64,000 bases of DNA from Cardiocondyla obscurior (Eukaryota; Arthropoda; Insecta; Hymenoptera; Formicidae). Position numbers and translations under genes: made by a program. This document shows, piece after piece, positions 22,871-36,658 of this stretch. Numbering within the stretch: the stretch's first letter is position 1; every line of letters begins with the position of its first letter. The stretch lies in contig NC_091864.1 of assembly GCF_019399895.1 (NCBI RefSeq), positions 12,874,001 to 12,938,000 on the forward strand, read 5' to 3'. Below the pieces are notes generated by a model. That model saw only the letters and a list, made by a program, of their open reading frames with translations, had not been told where the DNA came from and searched no databases.

Positions 22871-25800
22871 TTAAACGAGAGTCGATAGCTCGTGCGGGCT
22901 GTTGGTGGTAGCAGCACTGCTTAGATCGAGCGTAGCCGCCGGCAGGCCGGGGCTCACGCTGCCGCTGGTCTCGCGCGGCAAGTGCTGCGACCTGTTGAGC
23001 TTGCCGCCGCCGCCGCCGCCGTTGGGACTCGGCGGTGACCGGTCGCCGGGCGTCGTTGGTGGTGTGGCGGTAACGGCGGCAGCGGCGGCGGCAATCCCAC
23101 CGCGATGCGCTAGGTGATTGTGCTGCGAACCGGCGTGCGGCGACGACAGCAATAACGGCGGCGACATGGAGGATACGTGTCGCTGCTGATGAGAATGATG
23201 CTGATGCGGATGGTTCTGGTAGGAATGAAGACCGCGGCCGAGCTGGGCCAGACTGACGGCCGAGTGGCCGCCGCCACCGATCTTCGATCCCGCGTGCAAC
23301 GCCGGCCGCAACTGCAGTTGCTGGTGATGATGGTGATGGTGCTGCTGATGATGTTGCTGATGTTGCTGCGAGTGTCCCTGCTGGTGCGACTGCTGCTGCT
23401 GCTGACGCTGCAGCTGCGCCGCGACCTCGCACTGCTCGCGGGCGAACGCCTTCACCGCATTCGTCTTCTCCTACGAGTCGTACAAGGAAAGGGAATTATT
23501 ATGAACGCTTCTTTTAACGCTGAGATTTATCTCGATGATCTGGAGCATTTCCGAAACCTAAGAGGCGCCTTCGTGAAATTATCATTTAAATGATTGCTTC
23601 GAATACGAGCTTTTACTTTTGTATTTTAATTTAAAAAAAATTTAATTTAAAATTTAATTTAATTTAATTTAATTTAAAAAAAAAAAGAAAAAAAAAAGAA
23701 GTTATCGATAGGTATATTAGAAGAACCTTTGGCCGGCGACGCTACGAGCAAAGCGAAAATTCCCTTTGCCGTGTGATTCACGCAGTGGCGAGGTGACGGC
23801 GAAATTTATCGCAATGGGAATCGCAGTTACACAAAATCCTCCGCTTAAACGCGCAATTACGTAAGGCGAGTCGGAGTATCGTGCCAGGGTCACACGAGCG
23901 ACATTAGGCGGGCCGTCGGCACTTTTTCGCGAGGCAGGAACTCGACGGCGGACACGTCCGTCGCGTGCACGCACACACGCGCCGCGGCATCTCGCGTACA
24001 AATCCAGTTTGGAATCGAATTACACGGTAGAATGATCACCGACGTAAATAATAGCGTGATAATGACATCGACCGTTGCGGAATATGCTAATGAGGCGCGG
24101 CGGGGAAAGATTAAGGGCGACAGGGAGAGAGGAACTGGCGGCGGGGCGAGAGGAAGAGATGTGCGCGGACCGGTGTGTCGGTCGGTGAAATACGAGAAAA
24201 TAAAGAAGCGGACTGGCTACGACGCGGAGATCCGCGTATCGTGACGATCGAAAAAATTTGCACGCCGTTAGGTCGCTGGACGAAAGAAGGGCGGAAGAAG
24301 GACCAAAAAAAAAAAGAAAAAAAAAAATATATGAATGCACTTTCAGGCGCACTCACTTTCTGCCATACGAAGACGTTGTGGACCATGGCGCACCCGCAGA
24401 AGACGATGCCGAGGCCGATGAAGACCGACGTGACGATCGCCGGTGTCGAGTGGAACTGGATGAACGTGTACAAGATCATACCTGCGGATCAAAATTTGTG
24501 AGATTAGCGCGACAACTTTTTCGAGGGAGCTCCGAAGATGTTCGGGGTCGCTCTTGTTACGTGGGTCCTGACGAGTGACTCTTCAAGTGACTCGTAGACG
24601 CCCACGTGAATCTCTCCGGATGCGGGAAGAAGAAGAGACGGCGTTCTTACCAGTTAAGAAGACAGGGATGCTAATGAAGAAACCTCCGACGGCGCACACG
24701 CGGCTGATGGACGATTTTTGCAGGTACTTGTTACTCCTGGAACAGACAAAAGCCGGCGGGCGGAGATGAGTTTCGCGGGTTCTTGATAATTGCCCGAGTT
24801 ACAAAAACGCCGCGTTTTCAGTGTAATTACAATTCGCGGGAAAGCCATGAGTGCAATTCGGAAACCGGTCGAAATCTTGCACGTTGTTACAAAATTATAT
24901 AAAACGTTTACAAGGCAAAAATAAATAAATAAATAAATGAAAAAGAGGTCTTTTTGCCATCACTCTTTATCGCGATATCTAAAAAAAGTCGCGTCGGAGG
25001 AGCGAGAGTGCCTCTGGAGTGTCTTGTCTCCAGAGATCGTAAGTCAAAATATTCCGCCGCTCGGCAAATATTGCGTAATATTGCGAAAGTGCAGCGATAC
25101 GTTCTGCATAACGGTATACGTACTCTCCGAGCAGATAACCCGCATCTTCCCGTCGCTCGTACGTTCTCTGTCGCGCGCGAGTCGGCTCCGCGTTTAGGCA
25201 CGTTCTGATCGGAAAAGAGCCAGGACGTGTCGAATGGATTTATGGTCTCGGCATTAATGTGGTGCCAGGAAGCGTTTTTCTAGCGCGGCCTAATCTCTCT
25301 CATGCGCCGCAGTTAGGCGCGCCCTCGTCGTAATCATTTTAGGTACTCCATAAATAAATCCGCTGGCCACAATGCCCCCCCTTGAGGCGTACGTGGCGAT
25401 AAGGACTGTTACTTAAGGTCTTCTAACAGCTCCAGCTCGCTCTCGGATTGGAACCGAATTAGAATTACCGCGGAGCCGATAACGCCGCGGCCGCGCGCGA
25501 GGCTCAAATAAATCATCTGCCGAGAAGGGGGGCCGATAATTGAATAGAATCTTAACTTATCGCCTCGGCGGGTCTAATTTACGAGAAATTCAATCTCACC
25601 TCGAGAAGGATGATAGACAAGAGAAAAATATTGTGCCAAAAACCGGTTCGGCGGTTATTCATATAAATTCCTTGCAAGCCGAGGGACTGCCGAACGTCTC
25701 AACTTTTATTTGCTCCGCGCGAGCGTCCCGGTATGAAACGTGACGCAACCCTGGAGAAAGAAGATATCAAACGAGCAGGTAATTGAAATCGTCTTCGGCA

Positions 25801-28800
25801 AACGTTAATTATAGTTCCGGTAACTTATCGCGGCGCAACGCCGCCGCGGTAGCTTACTCTCGGAAATAAATTACCACCGTACCAGAAGCCGCGGAACAAT
25901 GGTACTTCTAATCGCTTCGCATGACCCGCTCGTGTATCCAAAGAGATCGTTGACCTCGTAGGGCGGCAGCCACGGCTGCGTGGGAATTCCTCATTGCACC
26001 TTATAGATGACGCTTATTTAGTAGCGGCACGCAGACGAAGATTCGTGAGCTTCGCGGAGAAAACACGTTTTGGTACCGGGAAGGATGCTACGCCGACTGC
26101 CATTCGTCTTGCGGGTGCGTGAGAGAAATTATTAAAGCTGCGAAACACGCGCTAAAACGATGCGTTTTAATGGTAATTGCCATTGTTAATTGTCATTTAC
26201 AGTTGATCACTTTGTTATCCTTGATAATCAGCCTATTCGCTACCGTGCTTCGTTATTTCTTATCTAATTTTATCATTTTTTATTATTATTATTTTTTTTA
26301 TTACACTCTGATATTCGCCTGTGCCATATTTACTTGAAAATCCTTTTCTCTCTCTCGTTTTGTTTTTTCTCTCTGCTTTATTCATTGCCTGTAGCGTTTT
26401 ACAAACTTTATTTCTCAGATCGCGAGTATCGTTTGCGCACCTTCACACTCGTCATTCGTGCCGCTCTTCTTTTCTCTCGCGCACGGTGAAATTATACAAG
26501 CCCGAGGTGAATAGGCGCGGAACGCTTTTGTTGGTCCATCCTTGGTGCCGTCGTTTGTCGTCGCGTTCGTGCATCTCTCGCCGGGTATGAATGAACGTGC
26601 GCCGAACCAAAGCAACGCGTCTTCCCGCTTAATGCGCGCGAGATGAACGGGGTTTTGTCGAGTGCCGATAGAGGCGAGTCATTCCGGAGCACGAAGAGTG
26701 ACAAATCACGCGCCAACGGCTGCAGCTTTTACCCGTTATACACAAGTCGAGCGGATAAACGGAGACACTTTTCTCTTTCATCGAAACGACCGAGAAAGAG
26801 TACGGTAATATCTAGTAACACTGCGTAACGCTTCGTGCACTTTCCGCGACAGCCCGTGGCAAATATTTCTCAGACACGTCACGGCATTACTGGTCTGATT
26901 TTTTTTTTTTTTTTCTTTTAAAAGAGCGGGATATTTTGCGGAGCGGCATAAAAATCTGTTCGGTTAGTTTTAACTGAATTAGGGAGTTTAAAAGAAAAAA
27001 AAAAATAAATAAATAAAAAAGAGGAAGATGGTTAGAAATCGCGTTACAAAATAGCATAAGTCATTAGGGACTTTTCCACACCTGGCATTCATAAATTGAA
27101 TGTCTAAGAGCTGCAATTTTCTACTTTGCAAAGGAAAAGACCGAGGCGTGCATATGCATTTTCGCGCGTGCTAACTGTTAAGTACCATTGTCGAGCACGA
27201 CGATGAGCGCGCGGGATTATACATTCCGTCTACTTTTACATAATAGAAACCTTTCGCACGAAAGCAGTTTGTAACAGACGCCGCGACCGTTTGCTCGCAC
27301 TGTATTCTCCGTATCGACCGCTACAATAATTATCCTAGGACATACAACAGTTAATTGAACATTATTAGGAAATCCTGTAACGGTCGGCGTGAAAAATAGA
27401 ATTTTTTTTTTCCCATCTAGCTGTCGCGTGCGAAATGCGTTTTCTTTTACGAGGCTGTCAGAGCTCTTCTTCTTCTTCTTTAAACTTCCCGATGCCTGAC
27501 CGCTATACATTGTGAATTTGTTTGATTAAATTCGAGAGGCACATTCAAGAAGATCAAGGCCAGCGGACGCGTGCGCCTCGATCCCAGTCGAGTCATTTCC
27601 ACTTAACATATTTCATCAAGACTACGTTTCTTCGGCAATTAGCGCAACTTCCCGATACCAATCAATTACGCGCGATTATTTCCGGGAAACCAGAAACCGC
27701 TCGATGCGAGCGTATCGTCGGAAACATTGACCCCGACATTCACCGGTGGACCAAAATATCCGCGGATATTTATAAACCGGTGAGGTTTATTAATTAAGCG
27801 CGACCAGCGCGCGTGCTGCGACGCTTTTAATGACCGTGGGGAAAATTATGCGTCTCTACGCGCGCCTTATATTCATTACCGGGGCAGAACACCCGGAGAA
27901 TGCCGTTCCGGAGCAAGAATCCCTTTGTGCGGCGATACTCTCGCGTGGTCGTTAGGGCACTGAACAGAATACTCTCCTATTGACAACAACAGCATACAAA
28001 GATCTAATTCCGACGACTGAATCTAATTTCGTGGACGTCGAACAAAATTTAGATGACCGTCGTACGTCAGTTTTTTAATTTTATTTATTTATTTATTATT
28101 TTTTTTTATGAATTCTAAATTGGAGTATAATAAAACTTTAATAGTTAAAGCAAACGACGTTGATTCAAACCAATAATTACTTTTCCTTCTCTTTTTTTTT
28201 TTTTAACACATTAAACTTATTCCTTACATTTATTTACCGGTATTTGTTCGACCGCCTCAACTAGCCCGAGTTCCTTTCTCAAGCGAGCAATGAAATAAAC
28301 ACGACGCGGATCTCATCCTGCGAAGTTATTCTCCGGAAACGCTCTTCTCGATTAGAGTTCTTGTAGCCCCCCGAGGAATAAATGCGTCGTGCCGAGCCCC
28401 GCGTCAGTCTAGTTTCTCGTGGAATCGGAGGCGAGCTCTTTCCCGTGGGACGATCATCTCTTCAAGTGAACCGTGCGCCACGCACACGCGTGCGCACGTA
28501 TGCGCGACTGGGTGCGTGAAGAGGCGCGTGATCTGTTGCGAAACGGTTAAGCCCGTGGAACGTTCCTACGAACCCGGCACCCAATCGCGACGTCCCGTGC
28601 AACGACACCGTACACACGTGCACGCAAGCGTGTCGCGATCATCGAGCCCTTCCTCGTTGCCTTTATACGGTCCGCCGCGAACCATGTGACCGATCCGACG
28701 GTGCCGCGCCGGGGTTTTACAGCCGCCCCGGCACATTTCCGGTCTTCTTCACACGAAGAGTTATCAGAGGCTATATAACGCGCCCGTTACTTCAGTCACC

Positions 28801-31800
28801 GCGAGAGCAAGATGACATCGTGCCCGGATTTGCAGTACTGTAATTAGAGCGCGTTTCGTACACAACACGACGACGGGAATAATTCGCAGTACCGCAAAGT
28901 ACGATTGCACGAAGCGTACCCTGAGCGACAGCATGCGAGCGCGTTTAAAGACGGGTTTCTTTTATTCCCCTCGCAACTGTGTCACACTCTTACCGTCGTT
29001 TCAAACACGCCGTAGCTTCAGAACTTTGAGCATCGTGAATCTCCCCGCCTTGAAATAAATCGCTCTCCTATTTATTTTATTCGATTACCATTCCGGGACT
29101 CTAAGCGGATCTCTCAAAGTCGTGGCGAATCATCGGCCGGTCACATCCGCATAGCTTCGCGGCATCGGCATTCGCTGCGGTCGCGCGGATGCGAGCGGTT
29201 ACCGGATGATGGATCATACGCTGATCACACGGCTTCGCCGCGGATGATGGATCATACTCGCGCGCGCGCGCGCGTGTGCGCTTTACAATCCCGCGATCCT
29301 TCCTCTCCCTTCCGTTCCCACCGTCCTTCCTCCCTCGTCCCGTTCCCTTCGCGCCGCCTCACCTGCGGTCCTCCTGCTGACAGGTGTTCGTAATCCGTGT
29401 CGCGGTCGGGAAAAAAAAAAAAGAGAAAAAGATTGACCGAAGGCGTCTCAACGTGCCCCGCTGAATTTCCTATCTCCCCGCTGCCGGGCCGCCGATATCG
29501 GGCAGAAAGGACTTAACGATGGGAGCCCAGAGGCCCCACGAAATTGAGGGTGCCCTCGCTGCACCGTTCCCCACCGCAGCTTTGCGCGACAACCGTTACG
29601 GCCACCTCCGTGTTGCACCTGTTCGCATCTCCGGGCACCTCTCATCTCGTCGTACTCGGGCATTGTCAGCGCTACGACCCGCGACGAGTGACAGCGTGAC
29701 CGATCGCTTGTCACCGTTGCTCGCCGATTCTCTCGTATTCCGTTCGTGGGCGAGGGGATCACCCTCGCCACGGCTGATCGATCGGTTTTTGAACGAGAAA
29801 TATTACGCTGATCGATATCGTGGCGGCAACCGGACGCTTCTCTTCCCCCTCCTTCTTTGCGGTTATTACAATGAGATGCGTTAAAGAAAAAAAAAAAAAA
29901 AAGAAATATATATATCCGACTTATAGTAAAAAATTTTTTTAAGGAACATTATAAAACCCGTGCTTGAAATGACTGAATTAATGTAAGGAAGATGATTCAT
30001 TAAAATGTAAGGCAGTTAAGATACTCAATTTCGCGACTGGGCTCTTTCCACCCGAGATTGCGTTGGGCCGCATTAATCAACCTGAGTGTACCAAAGGCAC
30101 GCCACTTAGACGACGCTGACGGTGCGAATAATCGCTCCTCAATGCGCCGTGTTTTGCCAAGATATTGTGGGTAAACGGCACGCATCTCGCCGAGTGTTTG
30201 AACGCGAAATGTATATGCGCTCACCGGTATTTCGGAGAGGAAGGTTCCAAGAACCGCGAGAAGCCCTCGAAAGCCCGTTTCGAAGCCCGCGGGGGATCGA
30301 AATTGCGCGGTTTTGACATAATCCGGAGATCTCGATTGGGAATTAAAAGCCCGAGATCGTATTTCTCATTTTTGATGCCTTTCGCGTTTACATTTCCTAC
30401 ATTTCGCAAAAATACGATTATGTAAACAGGCCCTGGAGGAAAGTGAAGGGGACCAAAAAGAGTTTTTCAATCGCTCGCGTTTCGGTTCTCCCGGTATTAC
30501 CCGGGTATCGTTGAGCGAGGTCGTAAGGCGACACTTCACGCACTACGGTTTAATAAATATGTCGGAGCCTCGGTCGTCCCGAGCTCGTTTCCTTCCACCC
30601 CGAGGTATAGAGGTAACACGCGGCTCCACCTCGCCGCCGAATTTATATATTTCGCCTCGTGCGTGCCTCTGAAGTCGGGAGGATTTCTTCCACGAGGAGC
30701 GCGGCCGGACGAGGCACGATAACACGGGACCCAGAGATCCGAGGGCGTGGAATGCCAAGTAGTAGGTACTTGAGAGGAGAGAGAGCCGAACAACGCTGGT
30801 GTCGGCTAACGTGCGCGCCGGAGACGGCTTATGTCGGAGACATAAGCTGACGGGACATAAGCCAGACACCGTCTGAGGGAATCGGACCGGGTTGTTTAAT
30901 ATATATATATACGTGCGTAAGGGGATGCTTTTGCCGGTGCAGATAAGATTTCCAGAACGAATCCGCGGCATCCAATTCGCGCACGTCGCGAAGAAGCGCG
31001 CAGATTCCCAGAAGTACCTGCCCTGTAACCCACCCATTTGTACGCAGATCTTCGAAGAGGTTTTTTTCGAGGTTGACGTAATTGCGTGATTAACGCGCGC
31101 GAAGGAAAAAAAAAAGAGAGAAAGAGATAAAAGAGGGCTGGCGATTCCAATTGTATAGACGATCTTAAAAACGAATTTTATTAGTCTTCGTTGAAAACTC
31201 GCTGACGTTATTCGCGGACAAAACCCGAGCAACAGTCTCTCCGCGTTATTTTATCTCTAGGTCATCGTTCTTATTCTGCATGCGAAGAAATTTCTGAGCA
31301 CGCGATGAAAAAAGAAAATAATCGTATGACTCAAGTAAGGGCAATGAACATTACTAACGTCTTGTTTCTGAATTGGCATAAAATTTTTTTCAGCAGTTTC
31401 GTTAAAGTGACACGTTTATGTGGCGATTATTAATAATCGAATCTATTTTCTATTTTTCAAATTTGACAAATGTACGTTGGATTAAAATAAATGTGCTAGC
31501 CTAAGGTGAAGATTTATAATCATTACTTCTATTAACGCTAGCAGATTTAGCTCAGATAACAAACGTTAGCCTCGATCGAAGCGTATCGACTCCGGCTCTA
31601 ATGTTACGACGGGAACATTTCATATTGATGTCTGGTTTGGTGTTTGCTCAGCGGCCACGGTCAGATTTCTTGCTTGGGTCTCACAGCCGAAGGCATTTAC
31701 GCCGTGAATGACGAAAACCAAACTCGGAAACCACAGCTAATTCCGAGCGTTCGTTGATCAAAGCGGCGTACGTTAAATTTTTGTGACGTACAAAAAAAAA

Positions 31801-34800
31801 AAATTACGAACACGACGAAATTGAGATCGAAATAAAAATATGAATAAAATACTCGACAAATTTTTGGAGATTATAAATTAAGCTTTTCTTTTCAATCTTA
31901 ATTTGTATTTGTTATAGTGAGATTAAATAAAAAAGTAAAAAAAAAAAAAAATTGTTTGTGTTCAGCTCGTGTCTTATTTATGAGTTTTTGTTCACCTATA
32001 TTCGAGACGCGAGGCTGATTATTCTTTCACGAAGTATAGAGGCATAGAGGCAGGGCGCACGGCTATAAGGTTTCGTGATAACGCAAGACAAAAATAGCAC
32101 GTGCTCTGATCGATCGTTGCACTTATCAGTTGGCACAGAACATTGTTTAAAAAGAAGCCGTTAACCCGTCACCTACATTCGGTTTATTATGCATACAAGC
32201 GTCGATACACCTTATCAGACTTCCGTTCGCGTCTTCTATCTGCCTGCCGCTTCACTAATAAAAAAAAATTAAAAGACTCAAAACTTAGAACTTTAACGTT
32301 TCACATTTTACATTGAAAAAAAAATCGACCAAAATACTTGGTAAAATTGTAGATTTAATTCAAATAACAATCACGATAAAACAAAATAGATAAAATAAAA
32401 TAAAAATATTAATTTCTAAAATTAATAAAGTTTTCACATCGTTGATGATGAAGAAACTCAATTAAAACAGGTTCCATCTTCCTGGAATGAACTATTTATG
32501 TCTTTCTAAGTGCGTAAATTTTTTCGGAGAAGATCCCAATCGTTCAAGTTAGTTATCCGAGGAATTTCCGTCTTAACCGAGATTTCCTTTGAAACTTTTT
32601 AGGTTTTATAGCCGCCTTTGTGGCGTATAATCTCTCTTTAGATATATTCCAGAAGTGGAAATTGTAGGGAGTTCGAAAAAGTGGGAAAGACGAGGGTCAA
32701 CGGCGATAAAAGAAGGCAACGGAAAAAGGAGCAACTGCCGTGTTGATAAAATACTTGAGACAATTCACAAATATTGGCTAACTCACCGCGGCATGCTAAT
32801 TTAACGTATTTTCTCAAGCTCCTACGTTCGGCGCGAATTCAAGCTCAAGTTAAGAGCGCTCGGAAGAAAGAAAGAAATATTAATCGCGCTAGTGCAGTTG
32901 GAAAGTTTTAACAGTGTAAAGCGCGACGCCGGTGGACAGATACCGCGAGAGAAATAAGAGGAAGCTATCCCGCGCGTTCTTGCACTCTTTCAGTTTTTCT
33001 TATTCATTCTCAAGCCGGTCATTAACGGGCATCTACCTGTTCCGCCATTCTACCAACTCGGGATTTCCTCGTCCTTTTCCGCCGCGGCGAAATGAGCCCT
33101 ACGCACTCTATTACGTATTCATTATATTTTTAATTATTCGCCCGCACAAATATTCTCAGAATTAAATTAACGAAGAAAGGACGAGCGAATATAATAATAT
33201 TAAAATATATGAAAATAAAAAAGAAAAAAGAAAAAAAAAAAGAAAAATACAAAATTCTTTTGTGACAAATTGCTTCATTATGAATAAAAAAAAATGCTTT
33301 AAGAAAAAAATAATGTGCATTCTCGTCTGGCAGGTGTTGCTTTTATCGCACTTTTACATTGTTCTTTGCGAAATCTCTTATACCAGCAGCCTACAGTTAT
33401 TCGAGCCCTACGTTATTACCCCGGGGAAAGAAGTCACGCTTCGGAAGAGATACAAGTGCGATCGCATCAGAGTCCCTTTAACGAGGATAATTTCGGGGTG
33501 GCGCGACGTCGCCGATCTACCAACGTTTGCGTTTCGCTCTGATTCTACTCGCGTGCAATTTCGTGCGGGCATACCACGCACACACCGCGCGAAGGTGAAT
33601 TTTTGCGCCTCTCCCCGTGAGAAGGTACGCTCGTACGGTAAGACACTGATATATCTTGCCAGGGAGCGCCCGCCGGTACCCCCGCGCGTCGGATACGAGA
33701 TCCACCCGTTGTATATTCGAGTGCGTACACGTATGGGGCACGCATGGATGACTGGGAACTCATTCCATCCCAGCGCGTGGGGACGTTCTTGATCGGCGAC
33801 GTGAGATTGCACGGGGAGGAACACCCGCGAACGACCTTGATCCGCGCAAAATCCCTCGATCCCGCGGGAAGAATTCTTTCTAAACGCGGGACTGGGTATC
33901 CCCTGTTAGATTCCATTATGCGAGTCCCGTCGCTTCCCGTGTAATTACCGCGTCGCTATTCGTACGCGAGGTTCGCAGGCACTGGCGGAATAAAACTTTT
34001 TTTTGTTCGCTCGATGTTTCGTCTTTTTTCTTTTTTTTTCTGGACTTTTAATTAGTACTCCTGAAACGTTAGATTTGCTTGAACGGACGTCAAATCGTCG
34101 AACGCAAATGCGAGTAAAGTTTGTAACAATCGCGAATTGGAGGGACCTTGATCTTACAATTTACAATCCCTGAACTGTACGGTACAAGTGCGAACCGGTC
34201 TTTAAATGGTTTCGTAACGTCGAGCCGGGCTCAGAGGTCACGAAGAAGCGACGACGGGACGTTATTGCGCGCCGATCGTTCCGGATCGGTTGTTTGTCGT
34301 CGAATGCACAGGGAATATCGTCTTCTTGCCACGTTAATTAATTGCAGATCGCGGCCGACTGCGCGGAATCGCACGGGCCCCATTACAGCTTAAAAATAAT
34401 TGAACTGGATTCCAACGTGTCAAGGCTGGCGCATCGGCCTCGCATCGGTCCTTTTCATGTCGTTCATTAGTCATCGCGCTGATCTCGCGATAAACTCGTC
34501 AACGGTTGGAGAATCTTTCGGAGCCTTATTAAGGTCTGTTTATTGCGCGATTGTAAAGATATTAAAATGCCGAGGTATCGATAACGGAGAAAGCGACAAT
34601 ACAAACGAACCTTTGAGATATACGAATACCAAAGGAAAAAAAAAATGCGACTTACCGGTGGCCCTGGTACGAGGTTTTCACGAGCTTCACCGCGAAGAGG
34701 AACTGTATAGCGCAGACCAACAGGCAGCAGAGGTTGAGGGACAGGGCGAGGGCACACAGCGCCAAGGTGACCTCATAGACGATCACGAACTCCTCCGGGC

Positions 34801-35692
34801 TGATAAGGCTGTTGGACGTGACCGTAAGAGGCGAGATCTTCAGCAGGAAGATGACTGACAGCAGGGCCAAAAGTAGGGAAACTAGGCACAGCAGTCCGAG
34901 GCTCGTCAGCATCTCCTTCACCCCGGCCTCGTCGCTCCGATGGAGATTTCTCGACAGGGACGAGGACCAAGACGTGTTGAGGGGTATCACGGTCGGGCCG
35001 CCGGCCACTTGGCCGGCCACGACGGGAAGCGCGGACGTGGCGGGCGCGGGTGACGGCGTGGCCTGGCTCGGCAATCGCGACAGCCTGGAAATATCGAAGC
35101 CGCCGTTCGCCTTCGGCCTGTCGTGATGCAGAACACCCGTTTGCGAAATCACGGTGTGGCCCAGCTGGCTCGCCGAGACGTTGTGATTGTTTCCGTTGCC
35201 GTTGCCGCCGCCGTTGGTGCCGTTGACACCGCCGACGGGGCTGACGCTGTTGACCGAGTGCTTGGAGGTCGACAGGATCGACACGTTCAGCGCGTGCGAA
35301 TGATTCAGGCGTTGCGACAGATTGTTGACGCTCAGCTGGGAGTGGTTCAGCGGATGCCGGTGAGTCGACGACGGGGTCGTCGCCGACTGATGCGCATTCG
35401 ACACCGCCGTCGGTCTCGCCACGGAGTCGTACACGTCGACACCGCGGTGCCCGGTGACACCGCCGCGCGTCCCGGCGCTTCCGGTGTAGTGATGGTGGTG
35501 AAGGTGCTGTTGTTGCTGCTGTTGCGCCTGCGGCTGAGACTGTGGCTGCTGTTGATCCTGATGCAGCGAGCTGTTTTGCAAGTGATGATGGTGGTGCCCG
35601 CCGTGCAACGAGCCCGAGCTCGTCTGGTAGTCATTGTGATGATGCCTGGAGCCCGTTGACGACGGCTGCCCCGTCAGTATATGCTTCAGCAT
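22871..35692 (-). CDS. Four-pass membrane protein with His/Gln-rich tails (TMEM221/Jiraiya-like, tentative)
   Basis: Coding exons 34656-35692, 24651-24736, 24357-24481 and 22871-23470 join in phase to 615 residues. The N-terminal ~255 residues are low-complexity (His runs, Gln-rich, Ser/Asn-rich). Then come four hydrophobic segments: LGLLCLVSLLLALLSVIFLL, FVIVYEVTLALCALALSLNL with its continuation, VCAVGGFFISIPVFLTG, and IVTSVFIGLGIVFCGCAMVH. The C-terminal ~200 residues begin EKTNAVKAFAREQCEVAAQL and are again His/Gln/Ala/Pro-rich. The core with its short first and longer second loop resembles the TMEM221/Jiraiya group of four-pass proteins, some of which modulate BMP receptors in vertebrates; this assignment is from memory of the layout and not certain. 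The ATG at 35692 is the first in the open frame, but the frame is open to 35740, where a CAG acceptor allows an upstream coding exon. Confidence 0.72.
23471..24356 (-). other. Intron 3 of the four-pass membrane gene
   Basis: 886 bases from donor GTGAGT (24351-24356) to the CTCGTAG acceptor at 23471. It contains repeated TTTAA units near 23635-23680 and poly(A) runs; no exon recognised. Confidence 0.65.
29259..29274. repeat. (CG)n run
   Basis: Eight CG dinucleotides in a row, unusual because methylation normally erodes CG; it follows the second copy of the repeated word GGATGATGGATCATAC (29204-29219 and 29242-29257). Confidence 0.85.
30826..30863. repeat. Short inverted-repeat cluster around GGCTTATGTC
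   Basis: GGCTTATGTC at 30826-30835 is perfectly complementary to GACATAAGC at 30839-30847 (3-base loop) and again to GACATAAGCC at 30854-30863. It lies in the large intron of the membrane gene. Confidence 0.8.
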
Positions 35693-36619
35693 TACTCGAC
35701 ACGCTGGTGTCACGCGACGTGAGGCTTCTTCCCTTTTCTCCTGACAAGGTAATCCTCACATGGCGACCCCGTGACGGAACAGAGTACTGAATCGCACCGA
35801 GTCCACCGTGTCATAGCACGTAGGTGTTAACTTCGACCTTCCTCAGACTAGATACGTCACATCGGAGGACGTCGCTTCTTCCTTCATCACGCTGAGCGTC
35901 AAAACTAATCGTCCGTCGAGCTTCCAAGTCGCATATCACTTAACACAAAGCACGCAGCACATTAAGTTCAATTCTCTTCAATCTAGATTCTACGAGTTAC
36001 GTGCTCACTCCTCTCTTCTCTCACTCTGCACGAATGTTTCATAGGAAAAACTTTTCTCCAAACTACGCGAAGATCGATCACGAACTAGCTACCACGCGGT
36101 TTCAACCTCCAAAGTTTCACACACACTAGATCCTCGTAGTAAAATAAATTACTCTTTAAGTTTATCCGGCCCGTTTCATTATAAATATATAAAAGCACGT
36201 CGTTTAGAGCCGCGGTTTAGCCAGAAGTGACTCACGCTCGTCTCTCGCGTTCGTTTCTTGCGAATCAGTCTCTTAAAACTAGAATCATGAATTGAATCAA
36301 AGTTCCGGTCGAGCGCTACGTTCCCGGGCTCAGCGAGTTGCTGCACACCAGTTGCTCCACCATGGCGACGGCCTTTACCAGGCGACGGCGATTCTCTCAC
36401 GTATCGGGTTCACTGCGTGGAGTTGTGCGACAACGGGCGGCAAAACGGGTTCGCTAGGGGCATGATCGGGGGTCGATCCACGAAGGACCTTTCTTCTACA
36501 ACTCTCCTCGGTTCTTTCCTTATCAACGGCAACGCGATCGGGCGCGTTAAGGCGGCTGCAAGCACGGCTTTCCACCACCGTCTTCGTCTCGTCGGGCACG
36601 CACAAGCTCGTCAGCCGGC

Positions 36620-36658
36620 ATGGCTTCCGAGATGGTGCCGGCGGTGTCTCTGGAACAG
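36620..36658 (+). other. Possible start exon (MASEMVPAVSLEQ) or, on the other strand, a 5' UTR acceptor
   Basis: An ATG followed by 13 codons runs straight into a donor-like CAG|GTAGGA on the plus strand. The same bases read on the minus strand give CTACCTGTTCCAG, a good splice acceptor that could begin a 5' UTR exon of the minus-strand membrane gene. No downstream plus-strand exon was found, so the second reading is preferred. Confidence 0.25.

Larger units (their letters stand above)
24737..34655 (-). other. 9.9-kb intron 2 (after first coding exon) of the four-pass membrane gene
   Basis: GC- and CpG-rich DNA interrupted by A/T homopolymers. Many open frames occur on both strands, but they overlap each other, lack recognisable domains and lack paired splice signals, so I read none as genes. 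It contains a short (CG)n run, a small inverted-repeat cluster at 30826-30863, and a 16-base word repeated at 29204 and 29242. It may contain enhancers or non-coding RNA that cannot be recognised by eye. Confidence 0.6.

Noticed and set aside
22863..23432. 189-codon Ala/Arg-rich frame within the last membrane-gene exon
   Set aside because: Shifted-frame shadow of the His/Gln-rich exon; CAG/CAC repeats stay open in every frame.
30543..31232. 229-codon minus-strand frame in the large intron
   Set aside because: No domain, overlapping frames on both strands, contains simple-repeat-encoded runs; GC-driven.
35123..35659. 178-codon plus-strand Val/Arg/Leu-rich frame opposite membrane-gene exon 1
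   Set aside because: Antisense shadow of the His/Gln repeat exon with no independent signal.
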